Source: Avena insularis (Eukaryota > Streptophyta > Magnoliopsida > Poales > Poaceae). From it: a stretch of DNA of 64,000 nucleotides. The notes beneath the pieces were generated by a model that saw only the letters and a program-made list of their open reading frames with translations, ran no database searches and was not told where the DNA came from. The stretch is taken from NCBI GenBank assembly GCA_023614405.1, contig CM042694.1:115566685-115630684 (forward strand), read 5' to 3'. Made by a program: the position numbers and the translations under genes. Positions 19,659 to 31,862 of the stretch are shown piece by piece (position 1 is the first letter of the stretch; the number at the start of each line of letters is the position of its first letter).

Positions 19659-22600
19659 GTGGTATCAGAGCCTGATCTATGCATAGGTGCTTAGCACGGG
19701 TAGTACACATATGTTGATATGTGGGCGATGATGATCATGTTATTGCATCTTCTATGTATTTTGGATATTGGTGGCATAGTGGGATGAAGCGGCCCGGACC
19801 AACCTTACATGTCATCGTACATGAGACCGGTTCCATGACTGACATGCAACTTGTTTTGCATAAGTGGCTGGCGGGTGTCTGTCTCTCCTACTATAGTCAA
19901 TATCTGATTTACAACGAGTTGCTAATAACTTAGTTATCCTCGTTGTGGTTCATGTTCGTAGGTAAGAACGGTTCTACCTCCGAAAGCCCTAAGCCACGTA
20001 AAACTTGCAATTGATAAATTAGAGGCGTCTAGTTTAGATCGTTGCTGGGCTAGTGTATTGATATGGTATTGTTGTAAGTAGATGTATGATAGATACTCTT
20101 ACAACACACTCAACGTGTAAGTTCCATAGACTTTGGCCTTACACACAAAGGAATGATAGAGATCATACCATGATGCAAATGATAGAGATCAAATGCATAG
20201 ACCATATCATCTCACTTTACACATTAGATGTTAGCATCTTATACTGCTAGTTTGGCGCTTTCTGTAGCATTGTAAGATGATCCCTCATTTAAATATCAAG
20301 ATAAAATGTGTTCTTCCTTAAGTATGCACCGTTCTATGGATCGTGTTTCGAGACATCACGTGATGATCGGGTGTTCTCAACTCTACGCTTTCATGCAACG
20401 GGTGTAAGACAGTTTTACACACGCGAATACTAAGGTTCTTACTTGGCGAGCCTAGCATGTACAGACATGGCCTCGGAACAAAGACCGAAAGGTTAAGCAT
20501 GAGTCACATAGTTGATGTGATGACCATATTGATGCTCGCCTTTGAAGCTACACCGACTCACGTGATGATCGGACTTGGTGTAGTGGATTTGGTTCATGTA
20601 ATCACCAAAAAGGCACGAGGGATGTCGTTTTTGAGTGGGAGTTCATTTCTAATTTGGATTAGTCAAACTCAATTTGTCATAAACTAAATCGAAGAGAATT
20701 TGCATAATTTGTTGTAGTCATTGGCATCTGTTCACTACCTTATGCTTAGTTTTATTTCAGATAATAGAGCTATAGAATTCTGTATATTTACTTTACGAAC
20801 TGGTATCGTATTGTTTTGAATGTCAATTTAAAGTTTATAAGTCCTATTGCAAACTTTCAGCAAACTCTATTTACTCCATGAAGTTTAATAAGTAGTATTA
20901 AATCAAGAGTAAGAATTCCAATGTTAGTATCTAAAGTATCATGTTTGCCTCCATGATTATTGATATTCAAAAAGGTTGTTTTAATATCAAGATTATATTG
21001 GAGCTGAAAATTGTTTCAGAAACCATCATGTGTGAAAGATATTGTGATATCTGAAACAATGTTTTTGGTTGCATTATGATAGAGTATAATTTAGCAAAAT
21101 ACATGTTCTCATATTGTATGAGAATTTGTGAAGGATGGAGATGCTAGGCATCCAAATCTACCAAAAAGGTTTTGGGAACTGATATTATACTCGCGATTCT
21201 TCCTTATAGGCTATAGTAGCTTGATCATGAAAGTTGTCATGATAAGGATGAATAGAAGATGTAAGTAAAATGTTTACTACACTAATAGATTACTAAAGAA
21301 TGGATTTTTGAAAGAACACCAAACATTTGATGGTGGTGATCCACTTCAAAGTGCAAGTCCAAAGGTATTAGTATTTGACTATATACGCTTTGTACCATGT
21401 GTCATGTTGATGACACCACTATTGATGTTGATAGATTCTTTTAAAAGAAAAGGAATTGCTGAAAGAGAATCTATAAAATATTTGGCAGAAAATAAAAGGT
21501 TGGAGATGTCCAACTTAGGTATATAGAAGATATACATGTTATGGCTATATTCCTTGCTTGTTCAACAATGTGGTTCTTAGGTATTGGATACCGGTATTGG
21601 ATACCGAATTGGTTGGTATGAAGTGTCATACAGGACAACGCAATTCATGAACTACAATGACCTAAGTACCTACCAAGAGAATGAGTGATGATGTTCATCG
21701 AAAACAAATAAAGTGTTATTGTGTTTTTCGTTGTCATCAAACCAAGCCTTCAAGATTTGTTTAAATAATTGTTATTTTGTTCCAGTATTATGAGAACAAT
21801 GGCTGTTCAAATAATTACAGTATTCCATAAAGGATGGATGAACTTTTACGAGTCTAGTTGGAGAAATCACATCCATAAACACTATTGCTAAAATGTCGCA
21901 AGACAAATGATTGAAAGATCACTTATGAAGTGACATCGTTGTTTAAATTGTATTGGAAAGAAAACATGAAGAAACTCCATGTTGATGGATTTTTGGAGTC
22001 TTTGATTTTGATCAATTGACGCATGTGAGACTTTCCTCGAGATAATTGAAACTCCGTCCATAGGCCACAGAGGAACGGATGACTAGCTTATTGGAAATTG
22101 TGCATGCTGATGTGCATAGTCCATTATGTGTAGCCATATGCGATGGATCTTTTTGCTTCATAAGCTTTCACCGAAAATTTGAGTGAATATATCTGTATAT
22201 TTACTTAATAAGGAAGAAGTATGAAACATTTGAAAGTTGTTCAAAGACTTTCAAGATGAAGTGGAAAATCATTGTAACAAGAAAATAAAAGAGTTTATGA
22301 TTTGATCATAAAGGAAGATATTTGAGTTACAGGTTTAGCAAAACACCTAAGATTTGAGGAATTGTTCCTTGATTTGTGTTTCCCGATAAACCATAGGAGT
22401 ATGGCATATTCGAGAGATAAAATCAAACCATGTTTGACATGGTAAGATCAAAGGTGTCATTTATAAAACTGCCATTATGTTTTAAGGATTGAAGCTTTAG
22501 AGACTACCGCTTTTACACTGAAAAGAGCACCATCATGATCCGTTGAAATGACACCATATGAGTTATGGTTTGGGATAAAACCCAAATTGTCTGTTCTTAA

Positions 22601-24577
22601 ATTTTGGTATGCTATGCATAAGTAAAATGTTTACAACCAAAGTCGGATAAGCACGTCTTTGTAGGTTATCCCAAAGAATTTGTTGGGAATTTCTCCATAA
22701 CACCAAGGACAAAAGAGTTTGTCGCTTGGAACGTCAAGTTTCTTGAGAAGGAACTTTTCGTGAAAAGTTAAGTGGGGGGACAATAGAACTTTGATAAGGT
22801 TGTTGAACCTTAGCTATATGTGCTAAGTAGCGCAGTGCCGGAAAGTGTCCCGGTGGCGGCCATAATGCTCATGGCTCTCGTGATTACAAAAGGTGTGATC
22901 TCGGAGATTAAAGTTCCTATAGAACCGTGTGGGTCGGTAAGAATCAAATAGTAAGATTTGATAAGCAAGTCGTTATTGTTTTGACAATGATGAACCGACT
23001 ACATGCAAAGAAGTGATGATGGGCCCTGACTCCATAAAATGACTAGAATCCGTGATAGTATCCATACACGAGAAATCAAGTTTCTGAACTTGGAAGACCC
23101 TCCAGAAAGGCATGAAGCCTATCAGTCGTGTTTGGATCTATAAAGAAATAGACATGGATGTTTGACATCTATGAAATAGTCGACATGTCGGAAAGAAGTT
23201 TACGGCAATGTTCAAGGAGTTGACTATGACAAGATATGATCTTTCATAGCGATATATAGTCTTGACGGATTAATGTAGCAACCAATACATATAATTTGGT
23301 ATATGGTAGTTGAATAAACAAAACAAGGTTCTTCTAATAGAACGGTAACCTAGGACATGTACATGACATGGTCCGAAGGGTTTTGTTAATTCAAAGGGTG
23401 CTAAAAGGGCATGTAAACTTCAATAGTTGAAGTAAGCATAGCGGAGTTGGAATCTTCACCATGATGAAACTGTTAAAAGAGTTTAAATTCATCGGAGATG
23501 ATGAAGATGCTTGCATTTGCAAGAAATTAAGTGGGAGCGCTGAGACATATTTCTAATACATTATGTAGAGGACATATTGTTGATTGGAAATGATGTATCT
23601 TGAATTGACACAAGTTAAGGATTTCATTAAAATAAGATTTCGATGAAAGACTTGGGCAAACCCAGAATATTAGGCATCAATATCTATATGGATAGATTAA
23701 GGCGCTAATATGGTTGTGCCAGACATACATATATAATATATTGAAAGGGTTCAATATGAGATATTGAAAGGGTTCAATATGGAAACAACAAGAAAGGTTC
23801 TTGCTGCATGGAAAGGATTGTATCAAAATTCAAGTGTTTCAACACTTGGTGAGTAAAATCACATGAAGATTTTGATCGATTATACCATGATATGTATATA
23901 TCCAGAATGTCCTATGCTCTAAATGTTATGATCATATACTAGAATGATTCATAAGATGATCATTGGACAATAGTAAAGATATCCTTATGAGCTTTGGAAG
24001 AACTAAGAATATATAATGTATAAGTGACAAATAGTTAAAGGTAGTTCATTGTAAAGTGTTACATAGATACTAGTTTTGTCACAAGATACAAATTAAATTT
24101 ATCTCAATTTAGACTATGGGTGGCACAATGTAATGGAAAGGATGTTCCATGATGGATTTGGATGAGTTCCAAAGTTGAGACATTGTGACGGATACTACAA
24201 CAAAAGGCTAAGTATATGACTGCTATAGTAGCAGCAAAGGAGGGCATTTGTGTTAAGTAGTTTGTTATCAAACTAGGTGTGGTTCAAAGTGGGCTAATAC
24301 TATGAAGATATATTGTGTGACAATGATATCAACATATTTTGAGCCGAACGAACTAAAGGTCTCACCAAAGGACCAAATCTATACAATGCCATCTCATTTG
24401 AGAATGAGTGATGCGTAGAGACGCAAAGACATGCAAATACACACGGATCTGAAACTGTCACATCTGGAGATTATGTTAACCACTAGCAATAGCGTATATG
24501 CAACACCAGAAAGCCATAGGTGTTCAATACGCAAAGTTTTTCAAACTAGATTATTGACTCTAGTGCAAGTGGGAGAC
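19659..24577 (+). pseudogene. Copia-3 internal region, heavily decayed gag-pol
   Basis: After the PBS (19660-19671) a leader runs to about 20700. Pol relics can be followed by similarity to Copia-2: integrase entry near 21963 (AAACTCCATGTTGATGG), the integrase core to about 22700, RT around 23000-23700 (for example AATTAAGTGGGAGCGCTGAG near 23526), RNase H to about 24450, and the PPT. Stops and indels are frequent and no frame exceeds about 80 codons. Many derived changes are shared with Copia-4, for example GTCCATTATGTGTAG at 22120, so much of the damage predates both insertions. Confidence 0.85.
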
Positions 24578-26250
24578 TGAAGGGAATATGCCCGAGAGGC
24601 AATAATAAAGTGGTTATTATCTTATTCCATGTTTATGATAAATGTTTATTTTGCATGCTATAATTGTATTGATAGGAAACATCAATACATGTGTGTTTAA
24701 TAAACAAAAAGGGTTCCTAGTCATGCCTCTATTATAGACTAGCTTGTTGATTAACGGGATGATCAAGGTTTCCTGATCATGGACATTGGATGTTGTTAAT
24801 AACAAGGTCACAACATTTGTGAAATGATGTGATAAACATTCATCCGAAGTATAGCATTACGATCAAGTCATTGTGTTTATATTGCTATAACATCATACGA
24901 AGTAATCTTTATCTTTAGACCATGAGATCATGTTAATTGCTAACACCGGAAGAGTATCTTGATAACATCAAACGTCACACCGTAACAGGGTGACTATAAA
25001 GATGGGTTCAGTGCTACGAAGGTGTTATGTTGAGGCTCATGGATCAAGAGTGGGATTTGTCAATCCAGATGACGGATAGATATACTCTGGGCCCTCTCGG
25101 TGATATCACGTTGGGATAGCTTGCAAGCAAGTGATGTGATCACTAGAATGTTATATCACGGGAACGAGAAAAGAGTGCATGTCGGTAACGAGATCAAACT
25201 AGGTATGGAGATACCGATGATCGAATCTCGGACATGTAATATATCGCGGGACAAAGGGATTTAGTTACTAGCGTTAAAGGTTCTCACGATCACAGAAGTC
25301 ATCGTTGAATGTGTGGGAGTCAGTATGGATCTCCAGGTCCCGCTGCGGATTCTTGATCGGAGAGGGGTCTCGATCATGTCTGCATTATTCGCGAACCGTA
25401 GGGTGACACACTTAAGGGATACCGACACCATTTGGAGCAAATATGTTTCAGATAAAGATTTAAGAAAGCGCTGGAATTATTTCAATAGACACAAAGCTGT
25501 TTGTGAAATTGCTGAAATTGGTTCTGCATGTAATATTGAAATGTTGCAGGGGGTTTTATGTGAATGTTTGTTAATTAAAGTAATTAACAAAATTCTGAAT
25601 AAAAATAATAAAAGAGTTTTATTAAATGAGAGAGCATTAAATTTGGAGAAATTTAATGCATTTAAAGTGGAGACTTTAAAAGAGAATGTGAAGGGGCAAA
25701 TTTATGTGGAGGGAGTTACCACCACATGAATGGAGGAGGTGAAGAGTCACCTCCTCCATGCGCCGACCATGAAGGAGGGGCACCCCCTCCTCCTATAAAA
25801 GGCCACCCCCTCCTCACTTCTCACACACACCTCCTTGTGAAGGATCTCTCTCCCCCTCTAGTATTATTCCCCATGGTCTTGGATTAGCGAGATACATGTT
25901 CCCGGTGGCTTTATCTGGAAAGGTGTTGCTGCTTCCGCTGCTTTGCTGGAGCAAGGGACGGAGGTTGTCGGGGTACCGGACGTGTGTGCGATCACGGATG
26001 CACCGCTGCTTTGTGGTGCTGGACTTGGTGGTGCTGGAGTCGGACCTGCTGGACTTCATCACGATCTTGAGATCAGCAAGTGTACGACTACATCAACCAC
26101 GAGTTCCTACTCGTTAAAAAAGCTCGTGGTCTACGAGGGTAAGTTCTCGTTGGATGTATGTCCACCCGTTGCTTTGTACCTAGTAGATAGATCTTGGCGT
26201 GTAGTTCACACCGTAGGAAATTTTTTGTTTTCTATGTTGCGGACCCAACA
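24578..26250 (+). repeat. Copia-3 3' LTR
   Basis: 1673 bp, starting TGAAGGGAATATGCCCGAGA and ending GGACCCAACA before CCTTG. A TATAAAA box lies at 25794-25800. The PPT CAAGTGGGAGAC directly precedes it. A 138-codon frame at 25313-25729 lies wholly in the LTR and has a counterpart with a different frame in the 5' LTR, so it is not a gene. Confidence 0.93.
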
Positions 26251-27170
26251 CCTTGTCTTTGCCCTTGAGGCTTTGGGGGTAACCTCTGTCTCAGCAAGGC
26301 CAAACATTCGTCCCGCCTCCGCCTTGGCACACTTTTCAGCCATGACGAAGAGCTCGGCAGAGGTGGTGAGGCTCTCGCCCCTGATCCCGATCTTTTCCCT
26401 CATGTTGACATCCTTCACGCCTTCGGAGAAAGCGGTGATGACGTTGGAGTCAGAGATCTTGGAGATCTTGTTCCGGACTCGGCTGAACCTCTGCAGGAAC
26501 TTGAAGAGAGTCTCTCTCGGCTGCTGACTTATCTAGCGGAGGTCATAGTAGGTGAGCGGGCGTTCGTAGGTCCCCTTGAAGTTGGCGATGAAGAGGAAGC
26601 TGAGCTCCACCCATGAGTCAATTGACTCCTCGGGGAGGTTCATCAGCCAGATACTGGCCGCCTCCTTCAGGCACAAAGGGAACCAGTTTGCCATGACGCG
26701 GTCGTCTCCTCCCGCCACCTTGATGCCAGTGGTGTAAAGCTGGAGGAACTCGCACGGGTTCGTGGTGCCGTCGTAGCGCGCGGGTGTCTCCAGGCGGAAC
26801 TTGTGAGGCCACACCATGCGGCGAAGGCTCTTGGAGAAGGCGAGGCAGCCGTTGGCCTGAACCGCCTTGCCGTTGTCGAGGGCCACACAGTTTTGTTGCC
26901 CCGCGACGACGATTTCCTCGGTGAGGCGGTCCTCGTGTTCGCGCGGTGGCGCCGTGGCCACCGAGGGCGAGATGATCTGGCAGCTATTGGCCGGTAGAGG
27001 AGCAGTGCTGTCGAGCTTGGCCACATCCCCACGTCAGCGAGGTGGGAGTGATTCCCCGACCCCTGGCTCCCTTCCCTTGAGCCGAGGCCCTGGACCCTCG
27101 AGCGAGAGGATGCTGGCATCGAGGAGCTCGTCGATTTGATAGCGCCACCTCTCCTAGCCATTCTCAACCG
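26251..27170 (-). pseudogene. Ty3/gypsy gag (capsid) relic
   Basis: Minus-strand gag. The frame 26533-27024 carries the retrotransposon-gag domain (MVWPHKFRLETPARYDGTTN, then EAASIWLMNLPEESIDSW, FIANFKGTYERP). A TAG at 26533-26535 interrupts it. The same frame resumes (ISQQPRETLFKFLQRF, and the piece 26206-26418) up to the Copia-3 insertion at 26250, and coding sense continues on the other side at 14540. Upstream, protein-like sense continues to about 27170. One stop plus two insertions make it non-functional. Lineage Tat/Retand-like is inferred from the CHHC knuckle and DGG protease motif. Confidence 0.85.
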
Positions 27171-27469
27171 GCGGGTGGTCTAGGAGCTCGTGCACCATGC
27201 GCTTGGCGGCCTCCGGGTGCGGTGCGGGAGAGCGATGTGACGCCGTGCGAGGAAGGAGCAGGCTCCCGCGACGGGCGGTAAGAGGAGCCCCCCTCGTCCT
27301 CCATCCGGGACTTGCTCGGAAGCAGCGCACCGCGGAACCGGCTCTGTCTAGGCTTTGCTCACCGCGCGACGGAGGGCTCGCTCAGCGCGTGTCTCATTGC
27401 CGGTCGACATGTTGCCTAGGTCGTCGATGGTCTCGGAAGCACGCCTTAGCCCCTACCTAGCGCGCCAAA
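27171..27469 (-). other. Gypsy leader and PBS-like site
   Basis: Non-coding stretch between LTR and gag. The bases next to the LTR on the minus strand read TTTGGCGCGCTAGGTAGGGG (27450-27469), the position and TGGCGC start of a plant gypsy PBS. The exact tRNA is not determined. Confidence 0.55.
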
Positions 27470-28144
27470 TGTCGAAGATTTGTCCCACAGAGGAACTAGG
27501 GTCCAACGATCCCTTGGTTCGAGAGGGGGCTAAACACGCGACTTAGGAGGAGCTCAACAGCGATTATTGCGGTGACGTTGAAGACACACGACAGAGAGTT
27601 GACACAGGTTTTTTTACCCAGGTTCAGGACCCCTACATGGTGGGAGAAAGGCTCCTTATATAGGGCGGCGTCGGGCCGCTTCCCCTGGTTCATCGGTGGG
27701 AAGGGTCACCATAGGGCCGTGCACCAAAGCGCCGGTCTACGAGACTACTTTGGGTGGACTTGGTCCAGCTCGCCACATTCCAGTCCACCCTCCTGTAAAG
27801 TGTCCTTGGTCGAGAGTATTCGAGGCAAGAGGCTGTCACGCCAAGCTGGTGAGTATCCGAGGCGAGAGGCTATCACGCTAGTTCCCCGGGTGCAGTTACT
27901 GTCTTGCCCCGGACTCACCCGAGAGTATCTGAGGCGAGAGGCTGTCACGCCAAGCTGGGGTAGTCACATCCTTGGGAGACGTTGCTCTCCCTCTAGAGGG
28001 GGCTTCGCGAGGCAGGCCCGGCCTGGTCCCTCGAGAGGCGCCTCACCTCTAGAGGGCTTAGTCTTCAAGGGCGAGGGGCCTGTCCAGCCTGGGGATCTGG
28101 CACCCCGGATGCCAGGGATCCGACAGGCCTGGTAGTGTCCCACA
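27470..28144 (-). repeat. Ty3/gypsy 5' LTR
   Basis: On the minus strand it starts TGTGGGACACTACCAGG (28144) and ends ATCTTCGACA (27470), 675 bp. A CTATATAAGG box on the minus strand at about 27654-27663 is a plausible promoter. Several GAGAGTATC-GAGGCGAGAGGCT phrases repeat at 27820-27950. The far boundary is inferred from the TG...CA rule only, because the matching 3' LTR is not in the window. The second half is repeated at 56669-57206. Confidence 0.65.
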
Positions 28145-28359
28145 GCTTTTTGTCAGGGCTAGGCGCCAATGCGTCCCATCGTCTCCGGCACGTGCCGGTG
28201 GAAACCCCGACACTGGAGTAATGGAGTCTCCACCGCCCCCTCCCCCTGCATGCCCATAAATCCCGCTCCGCCTACCACACCGCCCATGACTCTCTCCCAA
28301 TCCCTTCCGCTACCGCCGCAAACCCTAGATCACCTCACACATCATCTCCACCGCCGATC

Positions 28360-29112
28360 ATGGCACACGATGGCGAAGCTGGCAGATCTAGCCACCACGA
28401 CAAGGAACCAGTGGAGGAGCACGGCCATAGCCTCAACCAGGAGGAGGCGCTCGTCCTCCAAAAGAACGGCCTGCTGGTGTCACCGGACTGGCGGCTCCCG
28501 TATGGCTGGAACATCTCCATGGTTGGCTACGCCGTGCCGCCCATCCCGGAGGAGGACAACCTCATGGCCTACATCACCGAGCGGTGCCAGAATATGGACG
28601 TCGACCAGCTCGACAACCCCGGCTGGGCAATGGGTGACCTGGCGCTCTGGATCCCCCGGATCCAAGAGGAGCAGGAGAAGGAGATCGCCCAGATGTTCGG
28701 GCCGTACTCGCCGTGGTTTAACCACATCGGGAGGAAGGCCTGGTGGCACGGCTGCTACATTGACGTGACGCTACGAGAGTGTGGCTACAGGCCGCAGCCG
28801 CCACGCCTCCTCTTCCCCTCGGGTCCATTGCGGTCGTCCTCGTGCACGCCGTCGCCCCGCGCCGTGCCGTACATGCCCCCTCCACGATCTGGCGGTGTCG
28901 TCATTCATGACGGACGCCTCCTAAGCCCCAAGCCGGAGATGCCCGCGTCGCCCCCACGCGGCCGTCTCCTTCTTCACCTCCTGAAGCCAGAGCTGGGGCT
29001 CCAGCCACCGACGACGGCCCCAAAGAAGGATAAGGCATGGTGGGAGCATGAACTCGAGGCCCAGGCTCAGCACGCGACCCCAATGACTCCGAAGATGAGC
29101 CGGGGAAGGTGA
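28360..29112 (+). CDS. Uncharacterised 250-residue protein frame
   Basis: An open frame preceded by a C-rich leader with CCATAAATCC near 28255. The protein has an acidic, glutamate-rich amino terminus, then a compact conserved-looking middle (about 50-150) with SPDWRLPYGWNISMVGYAVP and a Trp-rich part near GRKAWWHG, and a Pro/Arg-rich carboxyl end. I do not recognise a domain. The last 15 or so codons look shifted: protein-like sense continues in another frame (NDSEDEPGKVTLLAACFNTV) past 29112. This suggests that the native protein was longer and this is a frameshifted remnant, perhaps a captured or transposon-borne gene. Copy B (57422-58167) has additional indels. Function unknown. Confidence 0.5.
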   Translation: MAHDGEAGRSSHHDKEPVEEHGHSLNQEEALVLQKNGLLVSPDWRLPYGWNISMVGYAVPPIPEEDNLMAYITERCQNMDVDQLDNPGWAMGDLALWIPRIQEEQEKEIAQMFGPYSPWFNHIGRKAWWHGCYIDVTLRECGYRPQPPRLLFPSGPLRSSSCTPSPRAVPYMPPPRSGGVVIHDGRLLSPKPEMPASPPRGRLLLHLLKPELGLQPPTTAPKKDKAWWEHELEAQAQHATPMTPKMSRGR

Positions 29113-29480
29113 CGCTCTTGGCAGCGTGCTTCAACACTGTCCAGCAGGCCACCAATGCGTAGGCACAGTGGTGGTCGGCGGAAGACACCGGCAACGTGAT
29201 CGACGTCGACAAACAAGCCTGACGCGCCAGGGCCATACGCGTGGGCGCCACCGGACGCCCCGAAACCGAAGCCGTAGGACGACTAGGAGGACTAGAGGAG
29301 CGACGAGGAGGACGGTGGCGACAGCGGCCTCAACTTCTCCGTCTTTGACAGCAACGACTAGGGCGGCCTCCACTTCCCCATCTTCTACCGCACCGCCTAG
29401 GGCAGTGGCGAGCTGGCGCAGGAGTTCGGAAACAAGCTTGCCGAAAAGAAGGGGATTTGTTTTGTGTGTTTTGTAAAAAT
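29113..29480 (+). pseudogene. Downstream continuation of the uncharacterised protein, broken by TAG stops
   Basis: Protein-like sense runs first in the frame with TAG at 29160-29162 (CFNTVQQATNA, stop, AQWWSAEDTGNVIDVDKQA), then in another frame from about 29240 to 29470. The second frame includes RSDEEDGGDSGLNFSVFDSN, and further on ELAQEFGNKLAEKKG. It is interrupted only by TAG at 29275, 29284, 29293, 29359 and 29398. Several stops sit in acidic runs where glutamate would be natural. The same stops appear in copy B. From 29480 to 29690 the sequence is non-coding and ends in GGAGATGCTCTT, which resembles the inverted end of grass DNA transposons beginning GAGCATCTCC. Confidence 0.5.
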
Positions 29481-29689
29481 TTGTCCAAACTTTGCCTGAG
29501 TATGAACCCAATGCCGGTTTAAGTGATATTTCTTTTAAATTTGTTCGTATGGGGTTGAAGTATCGGGAGCGCCGCTGGGAAAACGACCTCCCCAATTTGG
29601 GTTTGCATTGCCGGCGCCACCAATAACAAACCGCCGGCAACGCTGCCGGTGACGATTTGGGGAGCGTGTGTGGAGATGCTCTTCTCTAA

Positions 29690-30684
29690 CGAGCCTTATA
29701 AATGCCTAAACTGTAAAACCAGAGTACAGTCTCCCGAAAACACGAATACATGACAAGATCGACACGGCGCAGAATGACAAAGGTAAATATGAACTGCACA
29801 TTCGAATATTTGCACTCGCCGCAAAATTCATCGAAAAACTGCGGATGATTTCGCGCGATTCATGTAATTACACATCCTAGCAGCAATCCAAAAGCTGTGC
29901 CACTAAACTATATCTAAATTATCCTATATACGGGGACGCCGCCGCAACTTAGACCAAAAATGAGCTTGGGCGACAGCCGGAGCTGCAGGTTGCGGTGACG
30001 TTGGGGTGGCTCTGACTCTAGTTGTTGGAGATGTCCATGGCCGCCGCCTCGAGCTTGACGATGGGCCCGATGGCAGGCTCCCGCTCCCTCGGCAGCCGTG
30101 CCTCGACGAGCGCGATTGCTCGGCGCGCGTCGGCCTGCTCGACGAGGATCGCCGCATTGCGTTCTAGCTCTGACTGGCGGAGCAGCATCTCCGTCGCCAG
30201 GCGCTCTTTGTGCAAGTCGTGGGCGTAGTCGGCCATGACGACCACGCACGCACACGGAGGGGACGGCGAGCTCCACTCGTCCTCGCTGTCTGATGCTGGA
30301 GGTGCGGGGACGCGCGGTGGGCCTCGTCGTCATTGGCACCTCCCCTCCTCCGGAACAGTGTCCCCCTAGCCAGTAGCTGCGGGTACGCCTCGACATCGCG
30401 CGGATCTGGTGGTAGAATCGCTCGGAATCGCTCAATGGAGTTGTGGCTGGCGGCGGCGGCACTAGGGTGGGTGCGGCGGAGAAGTGAGGGTTTCGACCCT
30501 CACTCTTACTTCACTGTCGTATATATACCGGCCGCGCGGTGAGTTAAACGGGCCATCGTAAACCGAGTACAGGCTGGACTGCGTATACGGGTCTCGTTAG
30601 AGCGTCCAAAGTGTTGCGGGCATGTGAACTCGCCGGGATTTTACAGTTCCGGGCGGTTTACGGCCTGACTAGAGATGCTCTAAA
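29690..30684. mobile_element. Possible DNA-transposon remnant with terminal inverted sequences
   Basis: CTCTAACGAG near 29693-29702 and its inverse CTCGTTAGAG near 30594-30603 bracket the minus-strand remnant, and a second end-like sequence AGAGATGCTCT lies at 30671-30681. Target duplications are not evident, so boundaries are uncertain. The remaining stretch 30685-31130 holds no visible gene. Confidence 0.35.
30018..30462 (-). pseudogene. Uncharacterised minus-strand protein remnant with frameshift
   Basis: Frame 30018-30245 encodes a charged, probably helical carboxyl end (DYAHDLHKERLATEMLLRQS, then DARRAIALVEARLPRERE) with a clean stop. Its coding sense extends upstream through an acidic stretch (ASDSEDEWSSPSPPCACVVV) to near 30315 and then stops at a TGA. 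The 5' part is in another frame (30462 start). A TATATATA sequence on the minus strand lies near 30525. No domain recognised. It probably belonged to a DNA transposon or a captured gene. The identical copy B is at 59073-59517. Confidence 0.45.
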
Positions 30685-31139
30685 GCCTACTTCTGCTCGG
30701 CACCCTTTAAATTGAAAAGATTCCGGTCTTTATTGCCTTATTAATTGCATTTAATTTTTTCGTCCCCTCGCAGACCCAGGGAGCCAGTCACTATATATGG
30801 CTCGGGCCAGAGGAGAGATCCGACCCAGGGAGGGCGCCTCGCCGCATTAGGGTTTCTTTTCATCTAGGAGTACTCTAGATCGTGGTACGTTAGCATTTTT
30901 TGTGCTACTGTAACTGATCGCTAAACTGTATAGCCAAAATATGAGATATATTCGTTGGGGTACATCTACATGGTCAAAATAGAGGATCTGCATTATTCCA
31001 TATCATTCTAATTACTTCTGTTTCTTGGATCTTAAATTTATGGCAAGGATCTACCAAACGAATAATTGTCATAAATGTGTACATAGTCCAGTTTGACACA
31101 ATGGTAATATAACCTCAGTGTTTTGTTTAGACTATTTTG

Positions 31140-31615
31140 AGTGTCTTTTTGAGGATGTTGAGGCGGCGGTTACACTCCGAAGTCAGAATAAGGTCCTTCC
31201 CGGCCTATACTCGCTCTAGTGGTGCGTCTAGCATCGGCGGAGGGGGTGTGGAGTCGTGTGTCCGACAAACCTCTTGGGATCCGGTCGTTTTTCGTATTCG
31301 TTGATGGGTTTTGAGGTCAGTCTCTTTCGATCTACGTTGGTCATCTTTGGTGATGGTTGCTTCTCTTGTGCGCAGGTCCTTTGGGGCCTTAGCACGACGA
31401 CTTCCTGTCTGTCTACTATAACAAGCTCTACTACAACAATCTTTGCCCGGCTCTAGTGATAGAGGGGTGAAGACGGCGGCGCGCCTTTGGCTCGTGCCAG
31501 TGTTTGTAGTCGTCGCTAGGTGGTCCAATGATTTATTTATAATTTTTATTATTTTTAGGACTCTTTATACTGCTGTTGATGATTATTAATACTAGACCGG
31601 TCGAATTTCGCTAAA
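31140..31615 (+). mobile_element. 5'-truncated LINE 3' end
   Basis: The segment contains the phrase TTTGTAGTCGTCGCTAGGTGGTCC followed by an AT-rich tail with GATGATTATTAATACTAGACCGG and CTAAAAAAA. I associate this layout with the 3' untranslated ends of non-LTR retrotransposons in Triticeae (from memory of the family). No RT sequence remains. The last part recurs at 39507-39632 in copy C and the whole at about 60195-60675 in copy B. Confidence 0.55.
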
Positions 31616-31862
31616 AAAATTCACGAGATCTTTGTTCGTATAAATTAAGCACAGACTATGATTGTTTTACCAGTTTATACCCTATATCCGATTAAAAAGT
31701 TTAACATTTTAAACATATATACATTAAAAAACACCCCACTTATACTATTCCTCCTTCCAAACACAAACAAATCTTTTGTGACCCGTCGGAAACCTTTGAC
31801 CTGATGTAGATTAGGAAATTCGGACGGCTCGAAACAAAGGCTACACTCGACTTAGTTTTTGC

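Larger units (their letters stand above)
14541..26250 (+). mobile_element. Copia-3: full-length, decayed Copia element with a nested insertion
   Basis: Bounded by LTRs beginning TGAAGGGAATATGCCC and ending GGACCCAACA, with the perfect 5 bp target duplication CCTTG (14536-14540 and 26251-26255). It interrupts the gypsy gag: coding sense runs from 26251 on the high side to 14540 on the low side without loss. The PBS is TGGTATCAGAGC at 19660-19671 and the PPT at 24566-24577. The internal region has no intact frame. The 5' LTR is split by a non-coding LTR element (14777-18212). Confidence 0.94.

Noticed and set aside
25313..25729. 138-codon frame in the Copia-3 3' LTR
   Set aside because: It lies wholly inside the LTR, and the 5' LTR counterpart (18729-19137) is split into two frames by indels and a stop.
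28169..28768. 199-codon Arg/Ser/Thr-rich frame overlapping the 250-residue frame
   Set aside because: Low-complexity composition typical of a shadow frame of GC-rich coding sequence; the other frame has domain-like content.
31741..31800. CTATTCCTCCTTCCAAACACAAAC as a Stowaway end
   Set aside because: Only one end is present and no inverted partner or TA pair was found within a few hundred bases.
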